Positions 9,385-17,818 of a DNA stretch of 64,000 nucleotides are shown piece by piece. The notes below the pieces were generated by a model. That model was not told the origin of the DNA. It did no database searches and saw only the letters and a list, made by a program, of their open reading frames with translations. This stretch comes from Bradyrhizobium vignae (GTDB lineage Bacteria; Pseudomonadota; Alphaproteobacteria; Rhizobiales; Xanthobacteraceae), in the NCBI RefSeq assembly GCF_004114425.1, contig NZ_RDQF01000018.1, positions 1 to 64,000 on the forward strand, given 5' to 3'. The first letter of the stretch is position 1. Each line of letters starts with the position of its first letter. Made by a program: the position numbers and the translations under genes.

Positions 9385-9864
9385 CTGTCCGTCCTTCTTC
9401 GGGCCGGACTCTAACTCCATCTGGAGGAAATACGCAGGGGCAGGTCAATTCCAACCGCAAAACAAAAAATGAAATTTGGAAGGAAACTATGCCACCGTTA
9501 ACCCTGACGTTCCACGGTGCACCGGGAAATGAGGCTGTTCTGGTCGACCAACACCAGAGCTTTGACCGCTTCGGCGCGCCCCACTTCGGAGCAGCAAATC
9601 GGGTTTGGTCAGCCAATTTACCAAAACCCATAGCCGGAAAGGCTTGTCAACCAATTCCGGCTTTTTCGCTCAGACCGGGCCTAGCGTCTATTCCGAGCCA
9701 AACCTAAACACGTTAACTTTGCAAGTGTTCGACTTTTGCTTTCTCTAATTCAAGGCCGTTATACCGACGAGCAGCGTATTTTCAGCGAATTCTAGCTGGC
9801 TTTATTGGAAGGCTCCGCCGATAATACAACCGGCAAAACGTCGGACTTGACGAGGACATACGAT

Positions 9865-10266
9865 ATGTTCCGAGTGTTTTTTCGGAGCCTGGCTCACCAG
9901 GTGCCAGCGAACAATTATAGTTTTAGGGCCCGCTCGATTGATCGAGATGCCGAAACAGACCACCGACGAGTTGCATCGGTGATGGCAGCACTAGAAGCTG
10001 CGATTAGAGAAGCAGAGGATGAGCGGTCGGGCCTCAAGCACCGCGTCGATGATGCGTTAGCACGTGCAGCTGTCACTTTGGGAAACTGTAGCGACGAGTA
10101 CCTGGAACGCGAGCCTCTCGATGACCGTCATCAAAGTCTTTTTTCGTCCCAGATATCGAATGGCGAGCGGCGCCTCTCTGAGCTGAATGGGATAATTTCG
10201 CGCCTTCAATTCCTAAAAACCGCTGTTCAAGATCGTTTCCCGTTATTCGTATCTTCAGCCAGGTAG
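9865..10266 (+). CDS. Hypothetical protein, helical, unknown function
   Basis: A 133-residue protein starting at ATG 9865 (MFRVFFRSLAHQVP). An upstream in-frame codon at 9805 adds 20 low-similarity residues. It is polar with two probable helices, one around residues 35-65 (VASVMAALEAAIREAEDE) and one near 105-125, and no membrane segment or enzyme motif. It is on the plus strand, against the direction of the flanking glycan genes, and just beyond the IS element. The codon use looks normal and I think it is a gene, but I cannot name a family or link it to polysaccharide synthesis. Confidence 0.55.
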   Translation: MFRVFFRSLAHQVPANNYSFRARSIDRDAETDHRRVASVMAALEAAIREAEDERSGLKHRVDDALARAAVTLGNCSDEYLEREPLDDRHQSLFSSQISNGERRLSELNGIISRLQFLKTAVQDRFPLFVSSAR

Positions 10267-10394
10267 CGAAGAGCGCAGACCAAAGCTAACGTTTCAGCGA
10301 GTCTAGGTCCGCGTCTATAAGATCGCTCGCCCGATCTCTAAATGACTGACCAGCGTCCGCCTCGGCTTGGCTATCCGCAAATTTCTTACTCTAC

Positions 10395-11276
10395 TCATTC
10401 CGAGCGCTGCGGAACTCGCGCCTGACGCAGCTTCTCCTGTAGGCTCCTCCACCGCACCGAGGTCGAATCACAAACAGGCTTTAATCGCTTCTTCTGCATC
10501 GGCACATTAATCCCGACTCCGACAGTAGCGATATCGATCACTCCTTTAGCGCATTGCCCGGCCACTCCCCCTAGTGCAGGCCAAATTTCTCCACCTTCAA
10601 GTCCGTAGCGCCAGAAGCTCCTAGCGAGAGCAGCCCGACCAGGCAAGATTTTACGCAATTGTAGTCTATCCTGGCGGTACCCCAAAAGTACTCTATCTAA
10701 TCCGGCGAACTTGCTAGTATGCAACGTTCGCAGCAGTAGCTCGTGATCCTCGGCATACGTAGGTCTTGGATCGTACGGATTTCGACGAAACCATGACGCT
10801 CGCCCGCACCACGTGGGATGAGGGAGAGGAAATCCGGAAAATCGTCGCGCAACGATATCCTGATGCGTCAATCCAATCGGCATCTCTCCAATAAGCTCAC
10901 CATCGCTCGAGAACACAACCGCCCCGCAACCTACAAGGTCAAGACTTGGATCGAGCTGCAGTCGCTCAACTTGCCGCGCTAGCCGTTCTGGGAAGCAAAC
11001 ATCGTCTGCATCCATGCGGGCAATGAATTCGCCTTTGCCGAAGGTGATCGCCTGGTTGAGACGCGTCGCCAATCCCGCAGAAGATGGCTCCCGAATAAGC
11101 CGAATTCGCTTATCATTGAACTGTTCGACAATCGCGCTACTCCCGTCCGTTGAGCCGTCATCAATGAGGATCAACTCCCAGTCCTGAAGCACCTGTAGTT
11201 GAATTGACTGTACGGCCTCCGCCACCGTCAATGCGCTATTGCGCATCGACATGACGATCGAAACGAGCGGGAGCAT
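10395..11276 (-). CDS. Glycosyltransferase family 2
   Basis: A 293-residue GT-A glycosyltransferase. The N-terminal LVSIVMSMRNSA, then ELILIDDGSTDGSS (nucleotide site) and ARMDADD (metal-binding DxD) near residue 90, followed by HPTW and EDHELLLR, mark a family-2 enzyme. No C-terminal membrane segment is seen, so it probably acts at the cytoplasmic face. It is the most downstream intact transferase of the main minus-strand operon, separated from the fucosyltransferase by a ruined methyltransferase. ATG 11276 is preferred over the GTG two codons upstream. Donor and acceptor cannot be told from sequence. Confidence 0.87.
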   Translation of the reverse strand: MLPLVSIVMSMRNSALTVAEAVQSIQLQVLQDWELILIDDGSTDGSSAIVEQFNDKRIRLIREPSSAGLATRLNQAITFGKGEFIARMDADDVCFPERLARQVERLQLDPSLDLVGCGAVVFSSDGELIGEMPIGLTHQDIVARRFSGFPLPHPTWCGRASWFRRNPYDPRPTYAEDHELLLRTLHTSKFAGLDRVLLGYRQDRLQLRKILPGRAALARSFWRYGLEGGEIWPALGGVAGQCAKGVIDIATVGVGINVPMQKKRLKPVCDSTSVRWRSLQEKLRQARVPQRSE

Positions 11277-11599
11277 AGTCACGGTTCACTCGTATAAGAT
11301 GCCAGTGCTCGGCGAGAATATCGATTCACATGATCTATACGGGTAAGCATGGCGGACAAGAACTGGGAAGTGTCTTAACTGACCAAAAACTCGAGCGCAG
11401 CTCACCACAATGCTTAGTACCGCGCGGGACCGAAGTCTGCATGCACAGCTCGCTCGCAAAACCAGCGATCGAGATGCCGAGTCCTAGTTGTTTGGGGATT
11501 AGTTCCATCGCGATGCGACGAGCCATTTCAAAGGATGCGACACCGCCACGCGTGAATAGGTGCGGTAGCGCGCTCGTTTTACTATCGATAGACTGCGGA

Positions 11600-12321
11600 T
11601 CAGTAGGAGAGCAACAGCGTCATCCCAGGAAGGCCGAGCCCAGATTCTATCATGCGGAAGCGCGTAGGAAATTTCTCCGCCACCTCTTGGATCGCGCGCG
11701 CTGGCCCCACATTGTAGTTCTATTCAGCCGATTGGAAGAAGGTATCATGAACGATCGCGCTGGCGTCCGGCACAGTGGAAAATATCTCATCCAGCTCGTC
11801 ACGCACGGATTCGTAGGCATGATCGCAGTCGACAAAAAACAGCGGCCGCTTGGGCTCGCCGAGCTCCCGCCACCTATCGAGCGCCACTTTCACACTATTG
11901 CCGCGATGTAGATGAACCTTCTCAAGGCTACGTACCAGGCGTCCGTGCTCCGCGCGCGGCGACATGCGAGGCATCCGACGGAAGATCGATCGTGTGAATT
12001 TCATAGCCTAGATTGAAAATCCGCTCGCATTCATAAAAAATTCGAGCCGATGCGCCGATATGCGTGCCCCAGTCGAACACGACTGATGGCTTAAGCCGAC
12101 AAGCTGCGGCACTCATGAGCAGGAGCTCATTTAATGGATAGGGATGTGTGCCGACCACGGGCACGAGCTTTTCCAACAAGAAGCTCGACAGCGTCCAGAG
12201 ATCGACTTCGAATTCGCTAGCAGTCGGGTTGCGGGCGGGATCGGGCCATGAGCGCTCGACTTCCGCCTGACGACGGAACCTGCCCAAGATCTCGCTAACT
12301 GCTGGCAGCGGCGTTCAACAT
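11600..12321 (-). pseudogene. Class I SAM-dependent methyltransferase, multiply broken
   Basis: A strong Shine-Dalgarno sequence (AAAGGAGG on the coding strand, 12323-12330) precedes ATG 12321. The frame is lost within about ten codons and resumes as EILGRFRRQAEVERSW. It runs through VVFDWGTHIGASARIFYE (SAM-binding loop) and EIHTIDLPSD, then shifts again near 11960 to EHGRLVRSLEKV and FFVDCDHAYESVRDELDEI. An in-frame TAG follows FFQSAE, after which NYNVGPARAIQEV and a normal C-terminus continue to 11600. The intact protein would have had about 240 residues, possibly methylating a sugar of the glycan. Two frameshifts and one nonsense codon make it a pseudogene. Confidence 0.8.
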
Positions 12322-12363
12322 TCCTCCTTTGCCGATTAGATCGCAAGACCAACCACCATCCTC

Positions 12364-13278
12364 TCAGACCAATCGCCAGCCTGCCGGGTAAAGATCGCTT
12401 GTATCCCGCTTCTTCAGTTCATTCGGTGCAAACCATGCCCGAGGTGCAAGCACCACCTTGTCGGGTGATCGGTTAAGCCAAGCTCCCCACCAGCTGAACG
12501 AGCTGTTAGCAATCACGTGGTGCCGGCATCGAGCCATCAATGCCATATCTTCCCAGGGACGGTCGGGATCGCCACAAACATGAACGAGCCGGGATCGCGG
12601 AACAAAAGCCAGCACTCGCTCTGCCGCCACCGGATCATCGGAGAAGATGAACAATTCCGCCTTCCGAGCGATTGTGCGCTCTAGGCGGTCAAGTGCTTCG
12701 CGGTAATAGGGCTCTCCGAGAATGCCATGGAATTCGGCCGTGCCGGGGTTGACGTAGTCGCCGCGGCGGACGTGAACAGAGACAGGCATCGGACTACCCT
12801 CAATGAGGGTGAGCATGCCGGCCGCCGACTCGCCGAACGGCTCCCTCGGCGAAAACCATTCCCGTAAACTTTCGGAGATCGAACTGAAGTAACGCTCGCT
12901 CTGAAAATAGCCGAACAGTGAAGTGTGCGGCCCAAGCGAATCGAACGCGGTGTCAAAGTGGAAATGCGGCTCGCGATAGCTATCGGCGGGAGCCGCCAGT
13001 TTCGGCAACCCGGCCAGCTTGAGGACACGATCGATCCGCTGCCCCCACAACGAGCGTGCGAAATGATTGGGCGGCTTCTCGGCGCTTCCGTTCAAGCTAT
13101 CTCGCTGACCTGCCTCCGGCACACACATGCGATCCAGTAGGAAAGAACGCAGCTTGTCGTTCTTGAATCCACTTAGATCCAGCACAAGATCCACACCGTG
13201 ACGTTCCGCGAGCGCCTTGCCGGCTGCGTATTGAAACATCTGATTGCCAAGCCCACCGATCAGAGACACCGTGATCAC
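12364..13278 (-). CDS. Alpha-1,2-fucosyltransferase (GT11)
   Basis: A 304-residue GT11 enzyme that moves L-fucose from GDP-fucose to a galactose or similar acceptor. GGLGNQMFQYAAG is at the N-terminus, the family motif HVRRGDYV lies near residue 175, and ANSSFSWWGAWLN near 265. The length is typical. The GTG at 13278 (VITVSLIGGLGNQ) is taken as the start because it directly precedes the conserved motif and follows the upstream gene's stop. Earlier in-frame codons reach 13329, deep in the upstream gene. Its expected donor depends on gmd and fcl, yet fcl in this window is frameshifted. Confidence 0.92.
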   Translation of the reverse strand: MITVSLIGGLGNQMFQYAAGKALAERHGVDLVLDLSGFKNDKLRSFLLDRMCVPEAGQRDSLNGSAEKPPNHFARSLWGQRIDRVLKLAGLPKLAAPADSYREPHFHFDTAFDSLGPHTSLFGYFQSERYFSSISESLREWFSPREPFGESAAGMLTLIEGSPMPVSVHVRRGDYVNPGTAEFHGILGEPYYREALDRLERTIARKAELFIFSDDPVAAERVLAFVPRSRLVHVCGDPDRPWEDMALMARCRHHVIANSSFSWWGAWLNRSPDKVVLAPRAWFAPNELKKRDTSDLYPAGWRLV

Positions 13279-13285
13279 GTATCGT

Positions 13286-14221
13286 TCAATCCCTTGAGCG
13301 ACAAAGTGCGGCGACAGCAGCATCGACACCTTTATCGAGACCTATGGAAGGTTGCCAGCCGAGCTCTGAGCGGAGCAAGCTGGGCGAGCCGACTAACCAA
13401 GGCTCGTCGTCCTTACGCATGTCAATTGCTCCAAAGCCGAGCAGCGATGGATCAGCGTGCATCGCAGTTGCGACGCGTTCGGCGAACTCCCGCACCGAAT
13501 GGCCGTACCCGGTAGCCACGTTCCAAGTTGCGACACCGGCCTTCTCGCCACAATGCGCGTCGGCACGCAACATCGCCTCGATGACGTCCTCAATGTAGAC
13601 GAAATCGAGGACCTGCGTCCCGGCCGAGATGGCCACGCGTTGACGTTTGGCTAAGCCGTTGACGAGTGCTGGCAGAAGTCGATGGGACGCCTCGCCAGCA
13701 CCATAGACTTTGAAAAGACGCAACAGACGAAAGCGAATGTCGATGCTATTGGCGATCGCGCTCGCTATCAGACCTCCGGCAGCTTTTGAGGAGCCATAGA
13801 GCTTGCCCTGCTCGAGGGGCGACGCTTCGGTAAGTAAGTCCCGGCTGGAGGGGCTCCGATATTCCGAAAAAGTCCCAGCCATGATCATCCTCGCGCCCCA
13901 TTCGGCGCTGAGCCGCACCAGAGCGGCCGGGAACCCTACATTTATGGCAATCATCTCCTCGATGTTGCGGTCGTTCGGCCGGACGCCATAAGCCGCCAAA
14001 TGGAAGACCGTATCGATGGGCCCGTGCAGCAGCCGCCGCAAACCACTCTCGCTGAAATCGTCGCATGCAACGATATTCAGCCGATCTCGCCACTCGGGCG
14101 GAAGTAAGCTCGACGACCGTGCCAGAACCGTGACGCGGCGGCGTTCCGACAATAAGCGCGCGACGAGATGAACGCCAATGAAGCCCGAGGCTCCAGTGAC
14201 GAGAACATTAGCGGCCGGCAT
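13286..14221 (-). CDS. NAD-dependent epimerase/dehydratase, probable nucleotide-sugar 4-ketoreductase
   Basis: A 311-residue extended SDR protein with VTGASGFIGVHL at residues 8-19, HLAAYG near 73, and YGSSKAAG (YxxxK) near 143. It directly follows the CDP-glucose 4,6-dehydratase gene with a 14-base overlap. That is where CDP-sugar pathways keep a 4-ketoreductase (RfbJ-like in abequose synthesis). I infer that it reduces a CDP-4-keto-6-deoxyhexose, perhaps after C-methylation. The exact stereochemistry is unknown, and an epimerase role cannot be excluded. Confidence 0.8.
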   Translation of the reverse strand: MPAANVLVTGASGFIGVHLVARLLSERRRVTVLARSSSLLPPEWRDRLNIVACDDFSESGLRRLLHGPIDTVFHLAAYGVRPNDRNIEEMIAINVGFPAALVRLSAEWGARMIMAGTFSEYRSPSSRDLLTEASPLEQGKLYGSSKAAGGLIASAIANSIDIRFRLLRLFKVYGAGEASHRLLPALVNGLAKRQRVAISAGTQVLDFVYIEDVIEAMLRADAHCGEKAGVATWNVATGYGHSVREFAERVATAMHADPSLLGFGAIDMRKDDEPWLVGSPSLLRSELGWQPSIGLDKGVDAAVAALCRSRD

Positions 14222-15314
14222 GGCTCCTCAACGCGTTGCAATAATACTCGATCTGACGAACTGTGATTGGCGCACCTTCCGAGGGACTAGCCGCAAAATC
14301 GCGATACCAACTCGCAGTCAGATCGATGGTATCCTCGAAAGATAGAGGAGGCGCCCAACCCAAATGGCTTCGGGCCTTCGTGCTGTCGAGATGGAGGAAG
14401 CGCGTCTCCGGGAAACTACCGGGTGCGTAAGTGATCTCCGGCTTTGTCCAAACAGTGCTGAGCTGTTCGACCAGATCCCCGACAGTCCGAGCGGCCTCGT
14501 CGCTGGGGCCGAAATTCCAATTGTCCGCGGCCGAGCTGTCGCCACTCAACAGACGGACAGCTAACACCAGATATCCATGAACCAGCGCCATCACATGCTG
14601 CCACGGACGTACCGCGCACGGATTGCGCAGCGAGATTGGATTGCGCGTCATCACGGCACGGACGAAGTCCGGAACGATCCGGTCGGCCGACCAATCGCCG
14701 CCGCCGATGATGTTGCCGCCGCGGGCATTTGCGATCAGCACGCCGTTGCCGCGCTCGGCCAATGTCGCGCGATAGGAGGCTGCGACCAGTTCCGCGCAGG
14801 CCTTAGAGGCACTGTATGGATCCTTGCCTCCAAGTGGATCCTGCTCGCGATAGCCCCAGACCCAATCCTGGTCGCGATAGACCTTATCGGTGGTGATACA
14901 GACGACGGCTTTGACATGAGGCGTGAGCCGTGCCGCCTCCAGCACATGCGCGGTGCCGAGCGCATTGGTGGCAAAGGTTTCGATCGGATCGGCAAAGGAT
15001 TTCGACACCAGTGGCTGCGCGGCGAGGTGAATAATCACCGAGGGCTGATGGCGGGCGATCGCGTCGCGGAGGGCCGCGAAATCGCGGATATCCCCGATAG
15101 TGGAGGCGATGCCGTCTGCGACATTGGCCGCGACGAACAGGCTTGGCTCGGTTGCAGGCGCAAGCGCAAAGCCGGCGACATCAGCGCCGATGCGCTTGAG
15201 CCAGCTGACTAGCCAGCCGCCGGTGAAGCCGGTGTGTCCGGTCACGAAGATGCGCTCGCGCCGCAAAGCCAGTTCGAAATGAAGCAAGGAACGATCAACG
15301 GTCATGGGGCTCAT
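14208..15314 (-). CDS. rfbG: CDP-glucose 4,6-dehydratase
   Basis: A 368-residue SDR enzyme that dehydrates CDP-D-glucose to CDP-4-keto-6-deoxy-D-glucose. It shows ERIFVTGHTGFTGGWL near residues 20-35, HLAAQPLVSKSFADP, CITTDKVYRDQDWVWGY, the catalytic DPYSASKACAEL (YxxxK), and NARGGNIIGGGDW. These are signatures of RfbG rather than RmlB or Gmd. Together with rfbF in the same operon it defines a CDP-hexose branch. The ATG at 15314 leaves 53 bases after the GT4 stop, and a second ATG three codons on is also possible. No 3-dehydrase (E1) gene is seen, so a 3,6-dideoxyhexose is not supported by this window. Confidence 0.95.
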   Translation of the reverse strand: MSPMTVDRSLLHFELALRRERIFVTGHTGFTGGWLVSWLKRIGADVAGFALAPATEPSLFVAANVADGIASTIGDIRDFAALRDAIARHQPSVIIHLAAQPLVSKSFADPIETFATNALGTAHVLEAARLTPHVKAVVCITTDKVYRDQDWVWGYREQDPLGGKDPYSASKACAELVAASYRATLAERGNGVLIANARGGNIIGGGDWSADRIVPDFVRAVMTRNPISLRNPCAVRPWQHVMALVHGYLVLAVRLLSGDSSAADNWNFGPSDEAARTVGDLVEQLSTVWTKPEITYAPGSFPETRFLHLDSTKARSHLGWAPPLSFEDTIDLTASWYRDFAASPSEGAPITVRQIEYYCNALRSHAGR

Positions 15315-15367
15315 TTGGTCAGATCAGAGGCAAGGAGTCGAGCGACAGGCGGATCGAACATCCAGTA

Positions 15368-16804
15368 TCACCTGCTAGTCGCTTCATCCTCAGGGACGTG
15401 CTGCATTGACGACAGGACCGTCTCTCCGCGCAGAATACGTTCATAGGACTGGGCGATCTTGCCCCAATTGAACCTGTCGAGCCACGCCCGGCGGCCGGCC
15501 TCCCCGAGTTGCCGCAGATACTCGGGCGAGCGGACCGCTTTCTCCATCTCCCGTGCGAGCAGCGAAGGCGAGACCTTGGTATATCCGCGCTCGTCGACGT
15601 CTGCGGGACATATCCAGCCGCCGCCCGTCCAGCGCACGATTTCCTTGGAATTGCCCACTGGGACAGTGAGAAACGGTGTTCCGGCCGCGGCGGCTTCGAA
15701 CAGAACGAGGGGCGAATATTCCACTCTAGAAGCGAAAACGAACAGATCAGCCTCAAGAAACGCGCTGATCACATCCTCCCGCGGCATGTCCACGCACAGG
15801 ATCCGCTTCCTGCCGCAGTTCTCCTGGATGACCGTGTCGGCGTCGGCGGTATCAGGTATCTTGAGACGTGGCCGCGGCACTCCGGCCACTGTTGCCGGCG
15901 TAGATAAAGTCGGCGTTTTCGGAAACAGTCGATTCCAGACACCGCTCCAGCCTTCGCGATAGAAGTAGACGAACCCCTTCTTGACAGTATTGGGACGCAG
16001 CAAAAGGCGCGCGATCACACGCGCCTTGTGCACAAGATTCTGTAGCCAAGTCGGCAAGAAGAGCAGCCACGCGCCAACCGCCGGACCGAGATGTGGCTTG
16101 GGCCAGGCACCGTTCAGGATCAATGTGGCGTTGCGGCCGCGCAAATCCATCTCAGCGAATGCCTCGCCGACCTCCTTGTGTCCCTTGGCATTGACTGGCG
16201 TGCCGACCGTCAAGAATAACAACTCATCGGGAGGTATCCCGAGCTTGGCTCGCAGCCTGCCGTCGGGAGCACGCGCGAAATCGATTTCGCTCGCGCCATT
16301 CGGAACGATCGAGAATTTGGAAATGCCATGCGTTTTGGCGAAGTCGATGTCGCGGTATCTCTCTGCGTAGAAAATCAGGTGGTCAAATTTGCGCAAAACA
16401 GCGGGCAATTGCGCGAAGTAATCGGCATAATCGGGTTCGTAGTAGCAAGAGAAGCCGCACGGGACGAAAACCTTACGGGCCTTCACGTGGTCCAGCACAG
16501 GCCACAGCGCGTCAAAACTCCATTGCTGCGCGGCCTTGATCAGAATCGCATCGCCGTCGAAGCTAGTGATGAACTTCTGGTAGCGTTCTACTTCTCCTCG
16601 AAGTCCGTTGACCAGATTGCCGGTCACATCGAACTCATGGATCCTCACACCATTATGGATGGTCGAGCTGCGATCGGCTTGCTTGCGAGCCGCAACTGAG
16701 ACGTCGTGACCAGCCGCCACCATCTGTTCAGCGATTTGCCGCATCACCTCCTGTACGCCTCCGCGCGCAGGATAATAGCTTTCGCAACAAAGAAGTAGTT
16801 TCAT
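15368..16804 (-). CDS. Glycosyltransferase family 4
   Basis: A 478-residue GT-B glycosyltransferase. The N-terminal domain begins LLLCCESYYPARGGVQEV and carries AAGHDVSVAAR. The C-terminal donor domain has FLTVGTPVNAKGHKEV, ADLFVFASRVEYSPLVLFEA (the EX7E region) and AAAGTPFLTV. It is longer than most GT4 enzymes because of a roughly 70-residue insert around residues 250-320 (LLFLPTWLQNLVHKA), which may bind the membrane. It starts at ATG 16804, nine bases after the upstream GT2 stop. Substrates are unknown. Confidence 0.88.
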   Translation of the reverse strand: MKLLLCCESYYPARGGVQEVMRQIAEQMVAAGHDVSVAARKQADRSSTIHNGVRIHEFDVTGNLVNGLRGEVERYQKFITSFDGDAILIKAAQQWSFDALWPVLDHVKARKVFVPCGFSCYYEPDYADYFAQLPAVLRKFDHLIFYAERYRDIDFAKTHGISKFSIVPNGASEIDFARAPDGRLRAKLGIPPDELLFLTVGTPVNAKGHKEVGEAFAEMDLRGRNATLILNGAWPKPHLGPAVGAWLLFLPTWLQNLVHKARVIARLLLRPNTVKKGFVYFYREGWSGVWNRLFPKTPTLSTPATVAGVPRPRLKIPDTADADTVIQENCGRKRILCVDMPREDVISAFLEADLFVFASRVEYSPLVLFEAAAAGTPFLTVPVGNSKEIVRWTGGGWICPADVDERGYTKVSPSLLAREMEKAVRSPEYLRQLGEAGRRAWLDRFNWGKIAQSYERILRGETVLSSMQHVPEDEATSR

Positions 16805-16813
16805 TGGACAACT

Positions 16814-17818
16814 TTAGATCGAAAAACCTAAACGGCGCAATGCCCCTCTTACGCGACCTGCAGCCCTTCGCGCGTGACCCAAGCCATACTTGTATACACT
16901 GAAGTGATGCTGCAAATTTCTCGTCCAGACCGCCACGGGATTGTCTTCAGCGCCAAAGCTTCGATTGCCGAAGATCGTTTTCCCTGCCTGAGTTACGACA
17001 GCGCACATTGCATCAATATCAGCGCCTTGCGACATTCTTTGCGGAGCGCCGTGCAGTAGGCTCGCGATGTCTAGGTGAATAGGCAGCGGATTCGGCTCCC
17101 CAACCGTCGCCGCCGCCAGGTTCTCTGCCGAGATCAGGATTAACTTGTCCTTGAACGGATCCTTGCCGTCGCGCGACATGCTGGTCGGCACCTCACGATA
17201 GATGGTGAGACGCTCCGCCAAGTTGCTGACGCGGAAGCGCCGCGCGATTCGCGACCACAGCTCGTAATCTTCCGGCGGCTGACGCGCGCGGTCCGTGGTG
17301 TAGAGCCCGACCTCATCGAGCGCGGCTTTGCGTATCATGACCGATGAATGCACGAATGGATTGTTGAATAGAAGCCCGAAGCGCAGTTCTTCGTCCTCGA
17401 TCGCATGATCGTGGAACCGACCAGTCGGACTCTCTCCGGTCCAGATCTCGGCGCGTGTGCCGACCAGGGCATAGTCCGGATGCGCATCCAGAAATGCGAC
17501 CTGCTTTTCCATGCGAGTCGGCAACGCCCAATCGTCATGGTCCTGCCGGGCGATATAGCGGCCGCGCGCGACCGATATGCCGTGATTAAGCGCGGCCGCA
17601 AGCCCCTTGTCCTTTTGATGGTAGACACGCACGCGCGGATCAGCGATGCGGTCGAGATAAGGACCGGTCTCGTCCGTCGAGCCGTTGTTGATCGCGATGA
17701 GCTCAAAATCTGTGAATGATTGGTTCAAAATCGTGTCGACCGCCGCTGACAGATCGCGGCCGCCGTTCTTCACGGACAAAACGACACTGACCGTCGGCGC
17801 ACTGACCCGTTTATTCAT
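16814..17818 (-). CDS. Glycosyltransferase family 2
   Basis: A 334-residue GT2 enzyme with TVSVVLSVKNGG, FELIAINNGSTDETG and ARQDHDDWALP. The last is the donor/metal region, with DHDD in place of the usual DADD. PEDYELWSRIARRF follows. The C-terminus ends in a basic amphipathic stretch (YGLGHARRAAGRVRGALRR) that could rest on the membrane. GTG and ATG starts at 17830, 17824 and 17818 all overlap the upstream methyltransferase's end, and 17818 is the one closest to the conserved motif. It probably adds one residue of the glycan repeat. Confidence 0.86.
   Translation of the reverse strand: MNKRVSAPTVSVVLSVKNGGRDLSAAVDTILNQSFTDFELIAINNGSTDETGPYLDRIADPRVRVYHQKDKGLAAALNHGISVARGRYIARQDHDDWALPTRMEKQVAFLDAHPDYALVGTRAEIWTGESPTGRFHDHAIEDEELRFGLLFNNPFVHSSVMIRKAALDEVGLYTTDRARQPPEDYELWSRIARRFRVSNLAERLTIYREVPTSMSRDGKDPFKDKLILISAENLAAATVGEPNPLPIHLDIASLLHGAPQRMSQGADIDAMCAVVTQAGKTIFGNRSFGAEDNPVAVWTRNLQHHFSVYKYGLGHARRAAGRVRGALRRLGFSI

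Larger units (their letters stand above)
8179..9447 (-). mobile_element. IS3-family insertion sequence (IS407-group-like), 1269 bp with 4-bp target duplication
   Basis: The element begins TGACCTGCC at 8179 and ends with the complement GGCAGGTCA at 9447, a perfect 9-base terminal match followed by imperfect similarity. It is flanked by direct ATTC copies at 8175-8178 and 9448-9451, a 4-bp target duplication. It carries overlapping orfA and orfB on the minus strand joined by an A7 slippery run, as in IS3 elements. The exact ends and intact duplication indicate a fairly recent insertion into the polysaccharide locus. Confidence 0.93.

Noticed and set aside
8108..9631. A hydrophobic peptide (VTVLLVLVHLIIAG) that might be a gene split by the IS
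   Set aside because: After removing the IS and one ATTC copy the joined frame has a stop shortly upstream and no start codon, so I cannot support a disrupted gene.
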